This document shows positions 36,554 through 48,893 of a stretch of DNA of 64,000 bases, one piece after another. The notes under the pieces were generated by a model. That model made no database searches and was not told where the DNA came from. It saw nothing but the letters and a program-made list of their open reading frames with translations. Where the stretch lies: the NCBI GenBank assembly GCA_017992885.1, contig JAGONT010000006.1:1-64000 (forward strand), in the 5' to 3' direction. Made by a program: the position numbers and the translations under genes. The DNA is from Alphaproteobacteria bacterium (GTDB taxonomy: Bacteria; Pseudomonadota; Alphaproteobacteria; UBA9655). How positions within the stretch are numbered: the stretch's first letter is position 1; each line of letters begins with the position of its first letter.

Positions 36554-37762
36554 GTGGAAGCCACTCTTAAACTTGTCTCCTCCGCAGACTCTTCTCCTTC
36601 TTCTCTTGAAGGCTATCGTGTGCTCGCTCGCAAATATCGTCCGACAAAACTCAGTGAAGTTATTGGCCAAGATTTTCTCGTCGAAATCTTAAAACGAGGT
36701 ATTGAAGGAAACAGACTAGGACATGCTTTTATTCTAACTGGCATTCGCGGAACAGGCAAAACGACAACTGCCCGAATTATTGCTCGCTCCCTCAATTGCG
36801 AGACAGGTTCAACGCCTGAGCCATGCGGGACTTGTTCATCTTGTACGGCCATTGCGCAAGATCGTTCAATGGATGTAATTGAAATTGATGCAGCCAGTCG
36901 GACAAGTGTGGATGATATTCGAGAAATTATTGAAGCGTCTCGATATAAGGCTGTTTCAGCGCGATTTAAAATATATATCATTGACGAAGTCCACATGCTG
37001 TCTAAAAGTGCGTTTAACGCCCTTCTAAAAACGCTTGAAGAGCCTCCTCCTCATGTAAAGTTTATTTTCGCTACAACGGAAATTCATAAAGTTCCCGCAA
37101 CAATTTTATCTCGCTGCGTGCGTTTTGACCTCAAGCGCATTGAAAGCCCAACTTTAGTCACCTATTTCAAAACCCTGTGTGCCCAAGAAAACGTTGTTTG
37201 TGAGGACGAAGCTCTAGGACTTATTGCGAAAGCTGCAGAAGGGTCTGTACGGGATGGGCTTTCTTTGCTGGATCAAGCAATTACCTATGGTAAGTCTCAC
37301 GTCACGGTTACGTACGTTCGGCAAATGCTTGGGCTTTCTGACCAAGGAGCGCTTTTAGACTTATTTCACACAATAGCAGAAGGAAACATCCTCACCGCTC
37401 TTGAAAAGTTGCGCTATTTTTATCAAGAAGGATCCGATCCTTTACGCCTTATTGAAGAGCTTCTAGATTTGACTCATTGGCTGCATTGTCTAAAAATTAG
37501 TTCAACTCTGGCTGATGATATAACTTTAACAGCTGAAAAGCGGCAAAAAGGGTTAGAGCTTGCCGAATCGCTTTCGATTCCTACGCTAACACGGACTTGG
37601 CAAATTCTTACCAAAGGATTTGAAGAAATCAAACGTGCACCCTCTCCTCAAAAAGCTTTGGAAGTTATTATCATTCGTCTCACTCATCTTTCCCCTCTTC
37701 CTTCTTTAAGTGATCTTTTGGAAGGATCTTCCGAGGAAAATTCCTTAAAAAAAAAGTCTTAG
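36554..37762 (+). CDS. dnaX: DNA polymerase III gamma subunit (short dnaX product)
   Basis: A 402-residue clamp-loader ATPase from a GTG start (36554) behind AAGGA. It has Walker A GIRGTGKTTTARII, the zinc knuckle CGTCSSC, Walker B YIIDEVHMLS and the sensor TILSRC. The 0-frame ends Leu-Lys-Lys-Lys-Ser-stop directly after an A9G run (37747-37756), as in bacterial genes that make gamma by terminating and tau by -1 frameshifting. It is one gene from ybaB and recR, the usual neighbours. Confidence 0.9.
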   Translation: MEATLKLVSSADSSPSSLEGYRVLARKYRPTKLSEVIGQDFLVEILKRGIEGNRLGHAFILTGIRGTGKTTTARIIARSLNCETGSTPEPCGTCSSCTAIAQDRSMDVIEIDAASRTSVDDIREIIEASRYKAVSARFKIYIIDEVHMLSKSAFNALLKTLEEPPPHVKFIFATTEIHKVPATILSRCVRFDLKRIESPTLVTYFKTLCAQENVVCEDEALGLIAKAAEGSVRDGLSLLDQAITYGKSHVTVTYVRQMLGLSDQGALLDLFHTIAEGNILTALEKLRYFYQEGSDPLRLIEELLDLTHWLHCLKISSTLADDITLTAEKRQKGLELAESLSIPTLTRTWQILTKGFEEIKRAPSPQKALEVIIIRLTHLSPLPSLSDLLEGSSEENSLKKKS

Positions 37763-38133
37763 CAACGGATAAAACGTCACTTTCTACCTTTGAAGATCTC
37801 GTGGAATGGGTTAGTCACCTGCGGGAAGGCATTTTACATGCACACCTTTTTTATGACGTTCATCTTGTGGATTTTGCTCCTCCGACTGTAACGTTACGAC
37901 TTACCCAAAAAGCACCGAAAACGCTGCCTCACCAACTGCAGGATCTTTTAAAAAACAAGAAAGATGAAGTATGGACGATTGCAATTTCCGATGAAATCGG
38001 TCACCCTACTCTTTATGAAAAGGCTCAACAGGCTCTTAAAGAGCGTCGCCAATCTATCTTGCAAGATCCTCTTGTGCAGATGATGATGCAAACGTTCCCT
38101 GGAACATCCCTTGTTGAGATTGAAGATACATAA
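36554..38133 (+). CDS. dnaX: DNA polymerase III tau subunit (frameshifted dnaX product)
   Basis: A -1 shift in the A9G run fuses the 400-residue gamma core to a 126-residue extension (VLATDKTSLSTFEDLVEWV...). The extension matches the conserved tau C-terminal domain of alphaproteobacteria: HLVDFAPPTVTLRL, TIAISDEIGHPTLYEKA and PLVQMMMQTFPGTSLVEIED. That domain contacts the polymerase and helicase in the replisome. The total is 526 residues. Without the shift the extension has no ribosome site of its own, so it is very unlikely to be a separate gene. Confidence 0.8.
37733..37756 (+). promoter_or_regulatory. dnaX -1 frameshift signal
   Basis: The heptamer A AAA AAG occupies 37750-37756 in the exact phase of the E. 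coli dnaX slippery site, at the end of a nine-A run (37747-37755). A Shine-Dalgarno-like GAGGA lies at 37733-37737, 12 bases before the heptamer, comparable with the stimulatory element of E. coli dnaX. No strong downstream stem-loop is obvious. A run of nine A could also act by polymerase slippage, as described for Thermus dnaX. Confidence 0.7.
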
Positions 38134-38148
38134 GGAAAGAGAGACACT

Positions 38149-38475
38149 ATGTTTGGTAATATTGGCGAAATGATGAAACAAGCCCAAAAGATGCAAGCAA
38201 AGATGGCGGAAGTCCAAGAAAAACTAGCGACTCTTGAGGTTGAAGGCACGTCTGGAGGAGGGCTTGTAAAAGTTACTGCTGATGGAAAGGGAAGTGTACA
38301 GAGCATCAAAATTGATCTTACGCTTTTGAATCCTGAAGAAGGAGAAGTGTTGGAGGATCTTTTAGTTGCAGCCATTCGTGATGCACAAACGAAAGCTGAA
38401 GATTTAGCGTCCGAAGAGATGGGTAAAGTGACAGGAGGCCTGAAACTTCCAGGAGGGATGAAACTCCCATTTTAG
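38149..38475 (+). CDS. ybaB: YbaB/EbfC nucleoid-associated protein
   Basis: A 108-residue protein starting MFGNIGEMMKQAQKMQAKMAEVQ, with GGGLVKVTADGKGSVQSIKID and a Gly/Met/Leu-rich end. YbaB dimers bind DNA with little sequence preference. It follows dnaX by 15 bases with AAGGAAAGAG, and recR comes next: the standard dnaX-ybaB-recR group. Confidence 0.92.
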   Translation: MFGNIGEMMKQAQKMQAKMAEVQEKLATLEVEGTSGGGLVKVTADGKGSVQSIKIDLTLLNPEEGEVLEDLLVAAIRDAQTKAEDLASEEMGKVTGGLKLPGGMKLPF

Positions 38476-38645
38476 CGCCTACCTTATGAAAAATATTTAT
38501 AGACTCACGTTCTTTTGCCTGGGTTATGGCTCAGTTTTCCTACTATTGAGGCCATCTTTGCGAAAGTGAAGGTGGTAAAGAGGGATTTTCTAGATTACTT
38601 TACAAAAAATAATGATTCTTAACTCTCATTTTGCAGGCCTTGTTT

Positions 38646-39242
38646 ATGATCAGTGATGAACTTAAAACCCTGATTCAGCTTCTTTCCAAGCTTCCTGGCT
38701 TAGGACCGCGGTCAGGAAAGCGGGTGGCTTTGCACTTACTGCAAAATCGTACGACAACTTTGCCTGCCCTTACGGAATCCCTTCAGATTGTAGAGGTGAA
38801 AGTAAAAGACTGCACCACCTGTGGTAACCTTGATTCACAAGACCCTTGCGCTCTTTGCCAAGACTTTCGTCGTGATTCTTCTCTTATCTGTGTGGTTGAA
38901 AACGTTGCCGATCTTTGGGCCCTTGAGCGAACTTCTTCTTACAAAGGTCATTACCATGTTTTGGGGGGGGTACTTTCTGCCCTTGATGGTGTGGGACCAG
39001 AAGATTTGCGACTTTCCTCTCTTTTAAAGCGTTGCCAATCGAGAGAAGTAAAAGAAATTATCTTCGCCCTCAACGCAACCGTTGAAGGCCAAACAACTAG
39101 CCACTACCTTATCGAACGGATTAAAGAAGTAGGGGTTACTCATTTCTCCAGCCTTGCTCGGGGCGTTCCCGTGGGAGGTGAACTTGATTATCTTGATGAA
39201 GGAACCCTCTCAGCAGCACTTTTGTCACGACGTATGGTATGA
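38646..39242 (+). CDS. recR: recombination protein RecR
   Basis: A 198-residue protein: helix-hairpin-helix SKLPGLGPRSGKRVALHLL, four-Cys zinc motif CTTCGNLDSQDPCALCQD, Toprim domain ICVVENVADLWALERTSSYKGHYHVLGG and the C-terminal SLARGVPVGGELDYLDEGTL. It acts with RecO in gap repair. The ATG at 38646 (MISDELKTLI) fits the family start; an in-frame ATG 15 bases earlier is also possible. Confidence 0.93.
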   Translation: MISDELKTLIQLLSKLPGLGPRSGKRVALHLLQNRTTTLPALTESLQIVEVKVKDCTTCGNLDSQDPCALCQDFRRDSSLICVVENVADLWALERTSSYKGHYHVLGGVLSALDGVGPEDLRLSSLLKRCQSREVKEIIFALNATVEGQTTSHYLIERIKEVGVTHFSSLARGVPVGGELDYLDEGTLSAALLSRRMV

Positions 39243-39265
39243 TTACAGTTAAGGAGGGTGCAAAT

Positions 39266-39739
39266 TCAGCCGATGTTTTCGTGTGGGTACAGACCCCACA
39301 AATATTTTCTAGGAATCCATCCTTTAAAATCATAAATCCGAATCTGACACCACTCATCACGACATTTGAGCAGTTCAACGACAACACCTTGTTGTAATCG
39401 AACAAGAGGACGACTATTTATATCCATTTCCCCAAAGAGAATAGTTTCACCCCCTTGAACAATAGCATGTCTCTTAGAGCAAATCATACTTTGATGAACC
39501 CAACTTTCAGCATTTTCACTATCGCGAATTTTTCGCCACGTATCAAACTCTGCAGTTACTTCTACAGGAAGACCTGTCTTTAAATATACCCATTCTACGG
39601 GATAATTGGGACCAGGTCCCACTCTGGCATTCACTTCATCTGGTCTTAAAGAAACAAATCTGGGAAGAGGGATTTTTTCAGCTCTCATCGCTGACGAAAA
39701 CATCAAAAAAACTAGAGGAATGTATAAATATCGTTTCAT
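39266..39739 (-). CDS. exported bacterial SH3-domain protein
   Basis: A 157-residue protein with a signal peptide (residues 1-20, ending SAMRA). Two SH3-like repeats follow: [23 protein letters not shown] and, after about 60 residues, [31 protein letters not shown]. Such domains bind cell-wall peptide or proteins in the periplasm (DUF1058-like family). Its ATG overlaps the dut stop (ATGA). Role unknown, possibly cell-envelope related. Confidence 0.8.
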   Translation of the reverse strand: MKRYLYIPLVFLMFSSAMRAEKIPLPRFVSLRPDEVNARVGPGPNYPVEWVYLKTGLPVEVTAEFDTWRKIRDSENAESWVHQSMICSKRHAIVQGGETILFGEMDINSRPLVRLQQGVVVELLKCRDEWCQIRIYDFKGWIPRKYLWGLYPHENIG

Positions 39740-40197
39740 GCGTTGTTCCTTAGGCCTGTTGAACCAAAGCCTCCTTGTCGGGAATTGTGCTCAAAATTAT
39801 CATGTTGATCAACCTCACTCCAACAAACACTAGAAAAAGAGCTCAAAACTAACTGGGCTATCCGCTGACCTCTTTCAATCAAAAAATCTTCTGTCCCTAA
39901 GTGAATAAGAATAACCTGGATTTCACCTCGATAGTCTGCATCAATCGTTCCAGGTGAATTTAATACTGTGAGGCCATGTTTTAAGGCCAATCCTGATCGG
40001 GGTCGAATTTGAGCTTCGTAGCCCGGGGGAAGAGCTAAAGAAATTCCCGTGGGAATAAGTTTTCGTTGAAAGGGCTTCAAGAAAAAAGACTCATTGATGG
40101 CCGCCATCAAATCAACACCTGCACTTTGGGTTGTTGCATAGGTGGGGAGGGGTAATCCTTCTCCATGAGGCAATTTTACGAGGGGAACTGAAATCAT
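39736..40197 (-). CDS. dut: dUTP pyrophosphatase
   Basis: A 153-residue trimeric dUTPase with all motifs: [41 protein letters not shown] and the C-terminal RQGGFGSTG that closes over the substrate. It removes dUTP and supplies dUMP. AGGAG precedes the ATG. Confidence 0.95.
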   Translation of the reverse strand: MISVPLVKLPHGEGLPLPTYATTQSAGVDLMAAINESFFLKPFQRKLIPTGISLALPPGYEAQIRPRSGLALKHGLTVLNSPGTIDADYRGEIQVILIHLGTEDFLIERGQRIAQLVLSSFSSVCWSEVDQHDNFEHNSRQGGFGSTGLRNNA

Positions 40198-40440
40198 TTT
40201 AAGACTCCTATACGATAAGCATATAAATATTGCGGCAACTTCTTTCTTGAGTTGAAAAGAGAAGCTTCACCTATCTTTAGCATTAACAAATCAACCTTTC
40301 TATTGCTTTTATAAGTAGCAATGCTTCCATTTATGGTAGTACAATACAAAGCATATACTTATTTTTCCACCAAATACTGTAATTGCATCCTGAGAAAGAG
40401 GAGAATATCTTTTTGACCTATACCTAAAAAGAGATACTCA
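40198..40440. other. intergenic region before IS110 remnant
   Basis: These AT-rich bases precede the IS110 remnant and presumably include the dut promoter. No gene is seen. Confidence 0.35.
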
Positions 40441-40539
40441 ATGCGGTATTATGCAGGATTAGACGCATCAATGAAAGAAACATTTATCTGTATTGTAAGT
40501 AAGGAGGGCAGAAGGTTGAATCCAATTCGCCGAGGATAG
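40441..40539 (+). pseudogene. IS110-family transposase, N-terminal remnant
   Basis: A 32-codon frame opens with MRYYAGLDASMKETFICIV, the RuvC-like DEDD start (GLDxS/A) of IS110 transposases, and stops shortly after. The remaining 300 or so residues are absent. It sits alone between dut and the end of ligA. Confidence 0.7.
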
Positions 40540-40582
40540 ATTAAACAATCCAAAAGAAGGTAATGTTGATCTCATTCTTTAG

Positions 40583-44318
<3,736 letters not shown>

Positions 44319-44663
44319 GATGTCCTACTTTATAAATGCCTCTCCCTATATACCTAATCTCAGGTCAGGTGTTAATGGTCAATTCAAAACAGTTAAAATT
44401 TCTAGAAAACTATTAAACTTAATTTTAAATAAAATTTTATATACCCAAGAAATTGACGTTGCCCTATTCCAAGTCGGTTATGATTTCTAGGTGTAGACCC
44501 CTATCCTCCCCCTTCCCTTAACCCCTTTAAATGTGTGAGGAGAGTTATCTCATGTTATTCACCCCTATACGTTCACCTGTACCCTTAACTTTAAATGGGC
44601 TCATTAACGAATTTTTTATCCATTTATGGTAAATGTAATTAAATAACTTAAAGGAGAACCGTA
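44319..44663. other. intergenic region between divergent recN and patatin
   Basis: These 345 AT-rich bases should contain promoters of both genes. AAAGGAGAACC at the right edge is the ribosome site of the patatin gene. No RNA or ORF is recognised. Confidence 0.4.
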
Positions 44664-45806
44664 ATGGAAAAAAAAATACAATCAAAATACAATAGAATTG
44701 CAATGGCTTGTCAAGGAGGTGGATCTCTTGGCGCTTATCACATAGGGGTTATAAAAGCAATGCAAGAAAGTGGCTATTCTCCTTCTCTTGTCGCTGGAAT
44801 TTCCATTGGTGCATTTGTCGGCGCGATTATCGCAGGTAATAAGCCAGAAAATCGTATTGAAGCGTTAACGAAATTTTGGGACACAATATCATGGCCCGAA
44901 TCTCCTTTTATACCTGAAAGCACAGGAGACCTTCGTAAGTTTATTAATACGCTAGCTTCTTTGCAGGGATTTTTGTTTGGCCAACCTGCTTTTTTTTCTC
45001 CAAGAAAAATCTCTCCCACCGAACATCTTAAAGGAACTCCTGGGGCAATAAGTTACTATGATACATCAAAGTTGCGCGAAACTCTCCTAGAGTTTGTCGA
45101 TTTCGAAGGAATTAACTCAGGGAAATTAGCTCGTTTAATTCTAGGGGTAACACGCGTAAAAGATGGAACTTTAAATTTCTTTGACAGTGCAAAAATGCCA
45201 CTTGGACCCGAGCATGTTATGGCTTCTGGTGCAATGCCTCCAGGATTCCCCGGAATTGAAATAGATGGTGATCTCTATTGGGATGGGGGTTGTTCAAGTA
45301 ATACCCCTATTGAAGGAATTCTTAATGCTGAACCCAAAATGCATACTCTTTGTTTTATGATTGATCTGTTTGCTGCAGATGGACGTATTCCTGAAAATAT
45401 GGATGATATCACTTTAACCCTTAAAAACATTCAATTTTCTTCCCGCACAACTCATAGTTTGAAACAGATTATGAATAGAAAAAATCTAAAAGCTTACATT
45501 AGCTTTCTTTTAAAGCATCTTCCAGCTGACATAAAAAATAGTCCTATTGCTAAAGAAATCCAAAAGAAAGCAGATGATACTACTCTTTTTGATATTATCC
45601 ATCTTTCTTACAAGAAGCCTGCCTACGAGGTTTCTTCCTGCGACTGTGAATTCTCAAAACTTTCTATCAAGAGCAGAGCAGAACATGGGTATAAAGATAT
45701 GAAGGAAGCTCTTAAGAATTCAGAGTGGTTGACTGACCATGACGAAACGACAACCTCAAGAATCCATAAGTTTATTGGAGAATCCCATACAAGAGAGGAT
45801 GAATAA
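44664..45806 (+). CDS. patatin-like phospholipase (DUF3734 type)
   Basis: A 380-residue lipid acyl hydrolase. It has the oxyanion loop CQGGGSLGAYHIG, nucleophile Ser in GISIGAFVGA (GxSxG) and the catalytic Asp in YWDGGCSSNTP. A C-terminal extension of about 150 residues fits the DUF3734 branch. No signal peptide is seen. Patatins cleave membrane phospholipids, and some intracellular bacteria use them to leave host membranes; a housekeeping role is equally possible. Confidence 0.88.
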   Translation: MEKKIQSKYNRIAMACQGGGSLGAYHIGVIKAMQESGYSPSLVAGISIGAFVGAIIAGNKPENRIEALTKFWDTISWPESPFIPESTGDLRKFINTLASLQGFLFGQPAFFSPRKISPTEHLKGTPGAISYYDTSKLRETLLEFVDFEGINSGKLARLILGVTRVKDGTLNFFDSAKMPLGPEHVMASGAMPPGFPGIEIDGDLYWDGGCSSNTPIEGILNAEPKMHTLCFMIDLFAADGRIPENMDDITLTLKNIQFSSRTTHSLKQIMNRKNLKAYISFLLKHLPADIKNSPIAKEIQKKADDTTLFDIIHLSYKKPAYEVSSCDCEFSKLSIKSRAEHGYKDMKEALKNSEWLTDHDETTTSRIHKFIGESHTREDE

Positions 45807-45873
45807 GTCTCACTCTCTGTTACGAGTACGTATTAAAAGATAAAAAAAGTGAGCCTCCCCAGGGAGCGGGATA

Positions 45874-45906
45874 ATGACGGAAAGAGAATAGCTCGCTTTC
45901 CGTCAT
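45874..45906 (+). terminator. intrinsic terminator after patatin gene
   Basis: ATGACGGAAAG and its exact complement CTTTCCGTCAT form an 11-bp stem with an 11-base loop, followed by TTCTTTT. It lies 67 bases after the patatin stop. Confidence 0.75.
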
Positions 45907-45990
45907 TTCTTTTCCGGTGGAGTGTAAATGAGTAAGAAATTTCATTTATATATAGGGAAAAACCTTATCATCTTATTAGATTGTTTACGC

Positions 45991-46130
45991 TTATCTCAGC
46001 CAAAGTATAAATGAAGCATAAGCTAAGAATCCAGCAAAGGAAGAAGCTTTTTTGTCAATGCGTGAGAAGATGTGTCTAAAGTTTTTAATTTTGTTGAAAA
46101 AGCATTCCACAAGAGGTTACTCTTTATACA
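45991..46130 (-). pseudogene. IS5-family transposase, C-terminal remnant
   Basis: The minus strand encodes VECFFNKIKNFRHIFSRID and, after KKASSFAGFLAYASFILW, a stop. This is the E-containing end of IS5/IS427-type DDE transposases (usual form ECFFNKIKxFRRIxTRxDK). Upstream the reading breaks by frameshift near 46110, so only about 40 residues are readable. Confidence 0.75.
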
Positions 46131-46275
46131 AATTTTTTTATACCAAGGCTCAAGTCCTTTGCAAAAGTCGTCGACAAAGCAGAATGAAGTATCATAATGT
46201 ATGGTTATTGAGCGTAAGAATATTCCCTTCTAGGATTAAAAAAGTAACGTAACACGTCGGCCGCTGGTATGGGAG

Positions 46276-46540
46276 TTGGATCTTCATGAAGATTCATGCT
46301 GCAAAAGGTTAATTGATCGAGTTGATGATGGGAAGTGTGTATTTGTCATGGACGAATGGGCTGGATTCTATCGGCCTCTTCCTGAAAATCGCCACTTTTT
46401 AAGTAAAGACGTTACCTTTCCTATTGAAGCTTATAATAGCGATCTTCGTCACTGCCTAGCTCGATATATCCGTAAAACGACGGTCTCAAACAGCAATCTC
46501 CATATTGTGCAAGCTAGCTTGAGGCTCACCCATCACACTT
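46276..46540 (+). pseudogene. IS1-family transposase (InsB) C-terminal remnant
   Basis: The frame encodes VFVMDEWAGFYRPLPENRHF, FPIEAYNSDLRHCLARYIRK and a LRLTHH end, the DDE catalytic half of InsB. It lacks the N-terminal half. It is related to, but diverged from, the inverted copy at 48228-48760. The frame runs a few codons past the homology into the end of the LysR gene. Confidence 0.75.
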
Positions 46541-46545
46541 TAAAC

Positions 46546-47427
46546 TTAAACAATTAAGCGCAGCTTGATATAATCAATGAAAGCTCGCACATTGGGTGAG
46601 ATAAATTTGCGACTCGGATATACAGCATAAATATCTGGAAATGATAATTTATAATCTTGGAGAATTTCTACTAGTTCTCCTTTCTGAACATAAGGTAAAG
46701 CAACGATTTTGTTAATTGCAGCCATACCAAATCCTTGAGCAGCAAGCAGGCATACATAGTCCATACTGTTAACTTGCATTCGTCCAGCAGGAATGACTTC
46801 TATCCGTCCATGAAGCTCATGCAAGAATTTCCACGCATGTACATAGCTTGTGCGAAATTGGATACATTTATCTTTTTGTATTTCAGAAGGATGGTGTGGC
46901 AGAGGGTTGTTTTGTAAGAATTCGGGACTTGCATAAATCCCTCCCCGCATTTCCATGACCCTAACAGCCGTAAGAGAAAAATCTGGGAGGTGGCCAATTC
47001 TAAGTGCTAAATCACAGCTCTCCTCTACGAGATCAACAATCCGATTCGCAAGTTCCAATTCGAGCCAAATATCTGGATAATTTTTTAGAAAATCAGCAAT
47101 AATTTCTTTCAAATAGAAAATTCCAAGTTCATGAGGAATGGTCAGACGCAAACGTCCTTTTGGCGCTGCTTGTAGTCCTTTAATTAAATCTTGCGCCTCC
47201 GTAAGGCGTTCCAGAACAATGATGCACTTTTCGTAATAGGCCTGACCGATCGGCGTGGGACTTAATTGCCGTGTCGTGCGATTCAATAACTTTATTCCCA
47301 AGCGTTCTTCCATCTGAGCAATCCGTCGACTCACAGTTGACTTTGGGAGCCTTAACAGGTTAGCAGCCATTGAAAAGCTTTTATGGTCAACAACTTTTAC
47401 AAAAATCTCAATATCGTCCAAGGTCAT
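46546..47427 (-). CDS. LysR-family transcriptional regulator
   Basis: A 293-residue regulator: winged helix (VKVVDHKSFSMAANLLRLPKSTVSRRIAQMEERL) and a periplasmic-binding-like effector domain with GRLRLTIPHELGI. It resembles the AaeR/PecT/CrgA side of the family. It is divergent from a small exported protein and a rhodanese, the layout of a LysR regulator and its target operon. Effector unknown. Confidence 0.9.
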   Translation of the reverse strand: MTLDDIEIFVKVVDHKSFSMAANLLRLPKSTVSRRIAQMEERLGIKLLNRTTRQLSPTPIGQAYYEKCIIVLERLTEAQDLIKGLQAAPKGRLRLTIPHELGIFYLKEIIADFLKNYPDIWLELELANRIVDLVEESCDLALRIGHLPDFSLTAVRVMEMRGGIYASPEFLQNNPLPHHPSEIQKDKCIQFRTSYVHAWKFLHELHGRIEVIPAGRMQVNSMDYVCLLAAQGFGMAAINKIVALPYVQKGELVEILQDYKLSFPDIYAVYPSRKFISPNVRAFIDYIKLRLIV

Positions 47428-47490
47428 TTTTATTGTTCCATTTTTAAAACAATGTTTCTTAAAAATACATTATAGTCCAATTTATGGAAA

Positions 47491-47496
47491 TATAAT
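47491..47496 (+). promoter_or_regulatory. possible -10 box of rhodanese operon
   Basis: TATAAT lies in the 109-base LysR divergent region, 41 bases before the small exported-protein ATG. No good -35 is 17 bases upstream, which would suit an activator-dependent promoter. It is inferred from position and consensus only. Confidence 0.4.
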
Positions 47497-47536
47497 ACAG
47501 TTGAAATTAAGCTAACTTAATGAGGACAAGAGACTT

Positions 47537-47668
47537 ATGAACAAATATATAACACTTTATTTATTCAGCGCAGCGCTTTATGTAACCGGAATAAGTTTAA
47601 GCTATGCTTTTGTGTCGCACTCTGCATCCGCGCAAAAGAAGAATAATTCAACATTTCATCAACAATAG
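47537..47668 (+). CDS. small exported protein upstream of rhodanese
   Basis: A 43-residue product, MNKYITLYLFSAALYVTGI..., that is almost entirely a signal peptide (cleavage likely at SASA) followed by a short Lys/Asn/Gln tail. GAGG lies upstream and the stop is 12 bases before the rhodanese ATG. It may be the leader or residue of a longer periplasmic protein that has been shortened. Confidence 0.45.
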   Translation: MNKYITLYLFSAALYVTGISLSYAFVSHSASAQKKNNSTFHQQ

Positions 47669-47680
47669 GAGAACGTAAAA

Positions 47681-48097
47681 ATGAAACATGATCAACAAGT
47701 AAATTGCGACAATAGTAGTTGCTTACCATCTTCCTTGAACCAGAAGAAAGTACAAGCATCAGACCATGGTCTTATTGATGCAAAAGCGCTTAAAAATTTA
47801 ATCGATACAAAAACCAATATGGTAATTCTGGATGCACGAAACAAACAATGGGATGATGGACGGCGTGTTCCTGGCGGTAAATCTGTACCCTTTGATTCAT
47901 CTCCAGAGATAGTGTTACAGGTTGCCCCACATAAAGATTCTCTCATTATCGTATATTGTGGAGCGTACCAATGTCCACAGGGACGAACACTAGTCGAAAG
48001 GATGATCAATGAAGAAGGTTATACCCATATCCTTGAGTATGCTGGTGGCATACGCGAATGGGCAGACGAAATGGATTATCCTGTTGAAAGGAGCTAA
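47681..48097 (+). CDS. rhodanese-domain protein
   Basis: A 138-residue single rhodanese domain with no signal peptide. The motif VILDARNKQWDDGRRVPGGKSVPF precedes the active-site loop IVYCGAYQCPQG, in which the Cys should carry the persulfide, and EYAGGIREWAD near the end. An N-terminal extension has two Cys (CDNSSC). Role may be sulfur transfer or thiol detoxification under LysR control. AGGAG precedes its ATG. Confidence 0.85.
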   Translation: MKHDQQVNCDNSSCLPSSLNQKKVQASDHGLIDAKALKNLIDTKTNMVILDARNKQWDDGRRVPGGKSVPFDSSPEIVLQVAPHKDSLIIVYCGAYQCPQGRTLVERMINEEGYTHILEYAGGIREWADEMDYPVERS

Positions 48098-48101
48098 TAT
48101 C

Positions 48102-48155
48102 ATGAATCGAGAAAATTTTACCTTAAACAAGCCCATTGCAAAGAAGTTAACGTAA
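48102..48155 (+). pseudogene. 17-codon gene start truncated near IS1 remnant
   Basis: An ATG with GGAGCTAATATC-type ribosome site directly follows the rhodanese stop and opens MNRENFTLNKPIAKKLT before TAA. Its position suggests the start of a third operon gene, cut off where the IS1-family remnant begins. Too little remains to name it. Confidence 0.4.
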
Positions 48156-48227
48156 TATATTACCTATCCACCCCTGCTTCCGTTGTGAAGTGGGGATGGT
48201 TGCTTGATAATCCGTTCAACTAGATAT

Positions 48228-48760
48228 CTAATTAAAGATAGCTGTAAGGGGATTGAGATAGGCATGAAGTACAGAATCATCCTGAAGGTGATGCGTGAGC
48301 TTCAAGCTGGCATGCACCCTATCGAGACTTCCGCTTAAGGCTTTAGTTTTGCGAATAAATCGAGCTAGGCGGTTACAACTATCACTGTTCGAAACTTCAA
48401 TTGAAAAGGTTAAATCTTTACCTGGGAAGTGACGATCTTCAGGTAAAAGTCGATAGAAACCTGCCCAATCATCTGTTACAATTACACATTCCCCATCATC
48501 AACACGATCCTATTAGCCTTTTGCAGCATGAATCGCCACGAGTGCCCTTCCCATCCGAAAGGTCGACGTGATGCGCCGTCAATGGCTCTCCAGAGCCAAA
48601 CTTTCTTTTTTTTCCATTCACAAAATGCCACATCACTCATAACGGTCTTAGCATGGGCGAGAACCTCTTCAATTAATTCCTTATCCACTTAAGAACGGCA
48701 ACGTCACTCACGCCAAATAGCTTAGCTATTTTATACATAGAAATCCACACATCCTATAAA
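48228..48760 (-). pseudogene. IS1-family transposase remnant (InsA end plus InsB)
   Basis: Minus-strand pieces in different frames: IAKLFGVSDVAVLKWIRN (InsA helix-turn-helix, about 48665-48725), FCEWKKKKVWLWRAIDGASR (InsB N-part, about 48560-48640) and a continuous end from CVIVTDDWAGFYRLLPEDRH through FIRKTKALSG to a stop at 48228. Frameshifts near 48490 and 48680 inactivate it. It is oriented opposite to the remnant at 46276-46540. Confidence 0.75.
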
Positions 48761-48893
48761 GAACAATCCCAAATGCTCTTAAAGCTGGGTGAATTCCGCG
48801 TCTCTCTTTAGTTAGATGTCTCGAAAAAAGAACCATCTTAAGAAAATGTTATGATTTTTTTGCTAAAAAGAAGCAAAAATGAGGGGACGATCC

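Noticed and set aside
37801-38133. A separate 110-residue gene after dnaX
   Set aside because: No ribosome site precedes its first start, and the sequence is the tau C-terminal domain reached by -1 frameshift.
48160-48205. Imperfect hairpin with CCACCCC and GGGGATGG next to the IS1 remnant
   Set aside because: It could be a terminator or an IS end but has mismatches, no T run and no match to a known IS1 terminal repeat.
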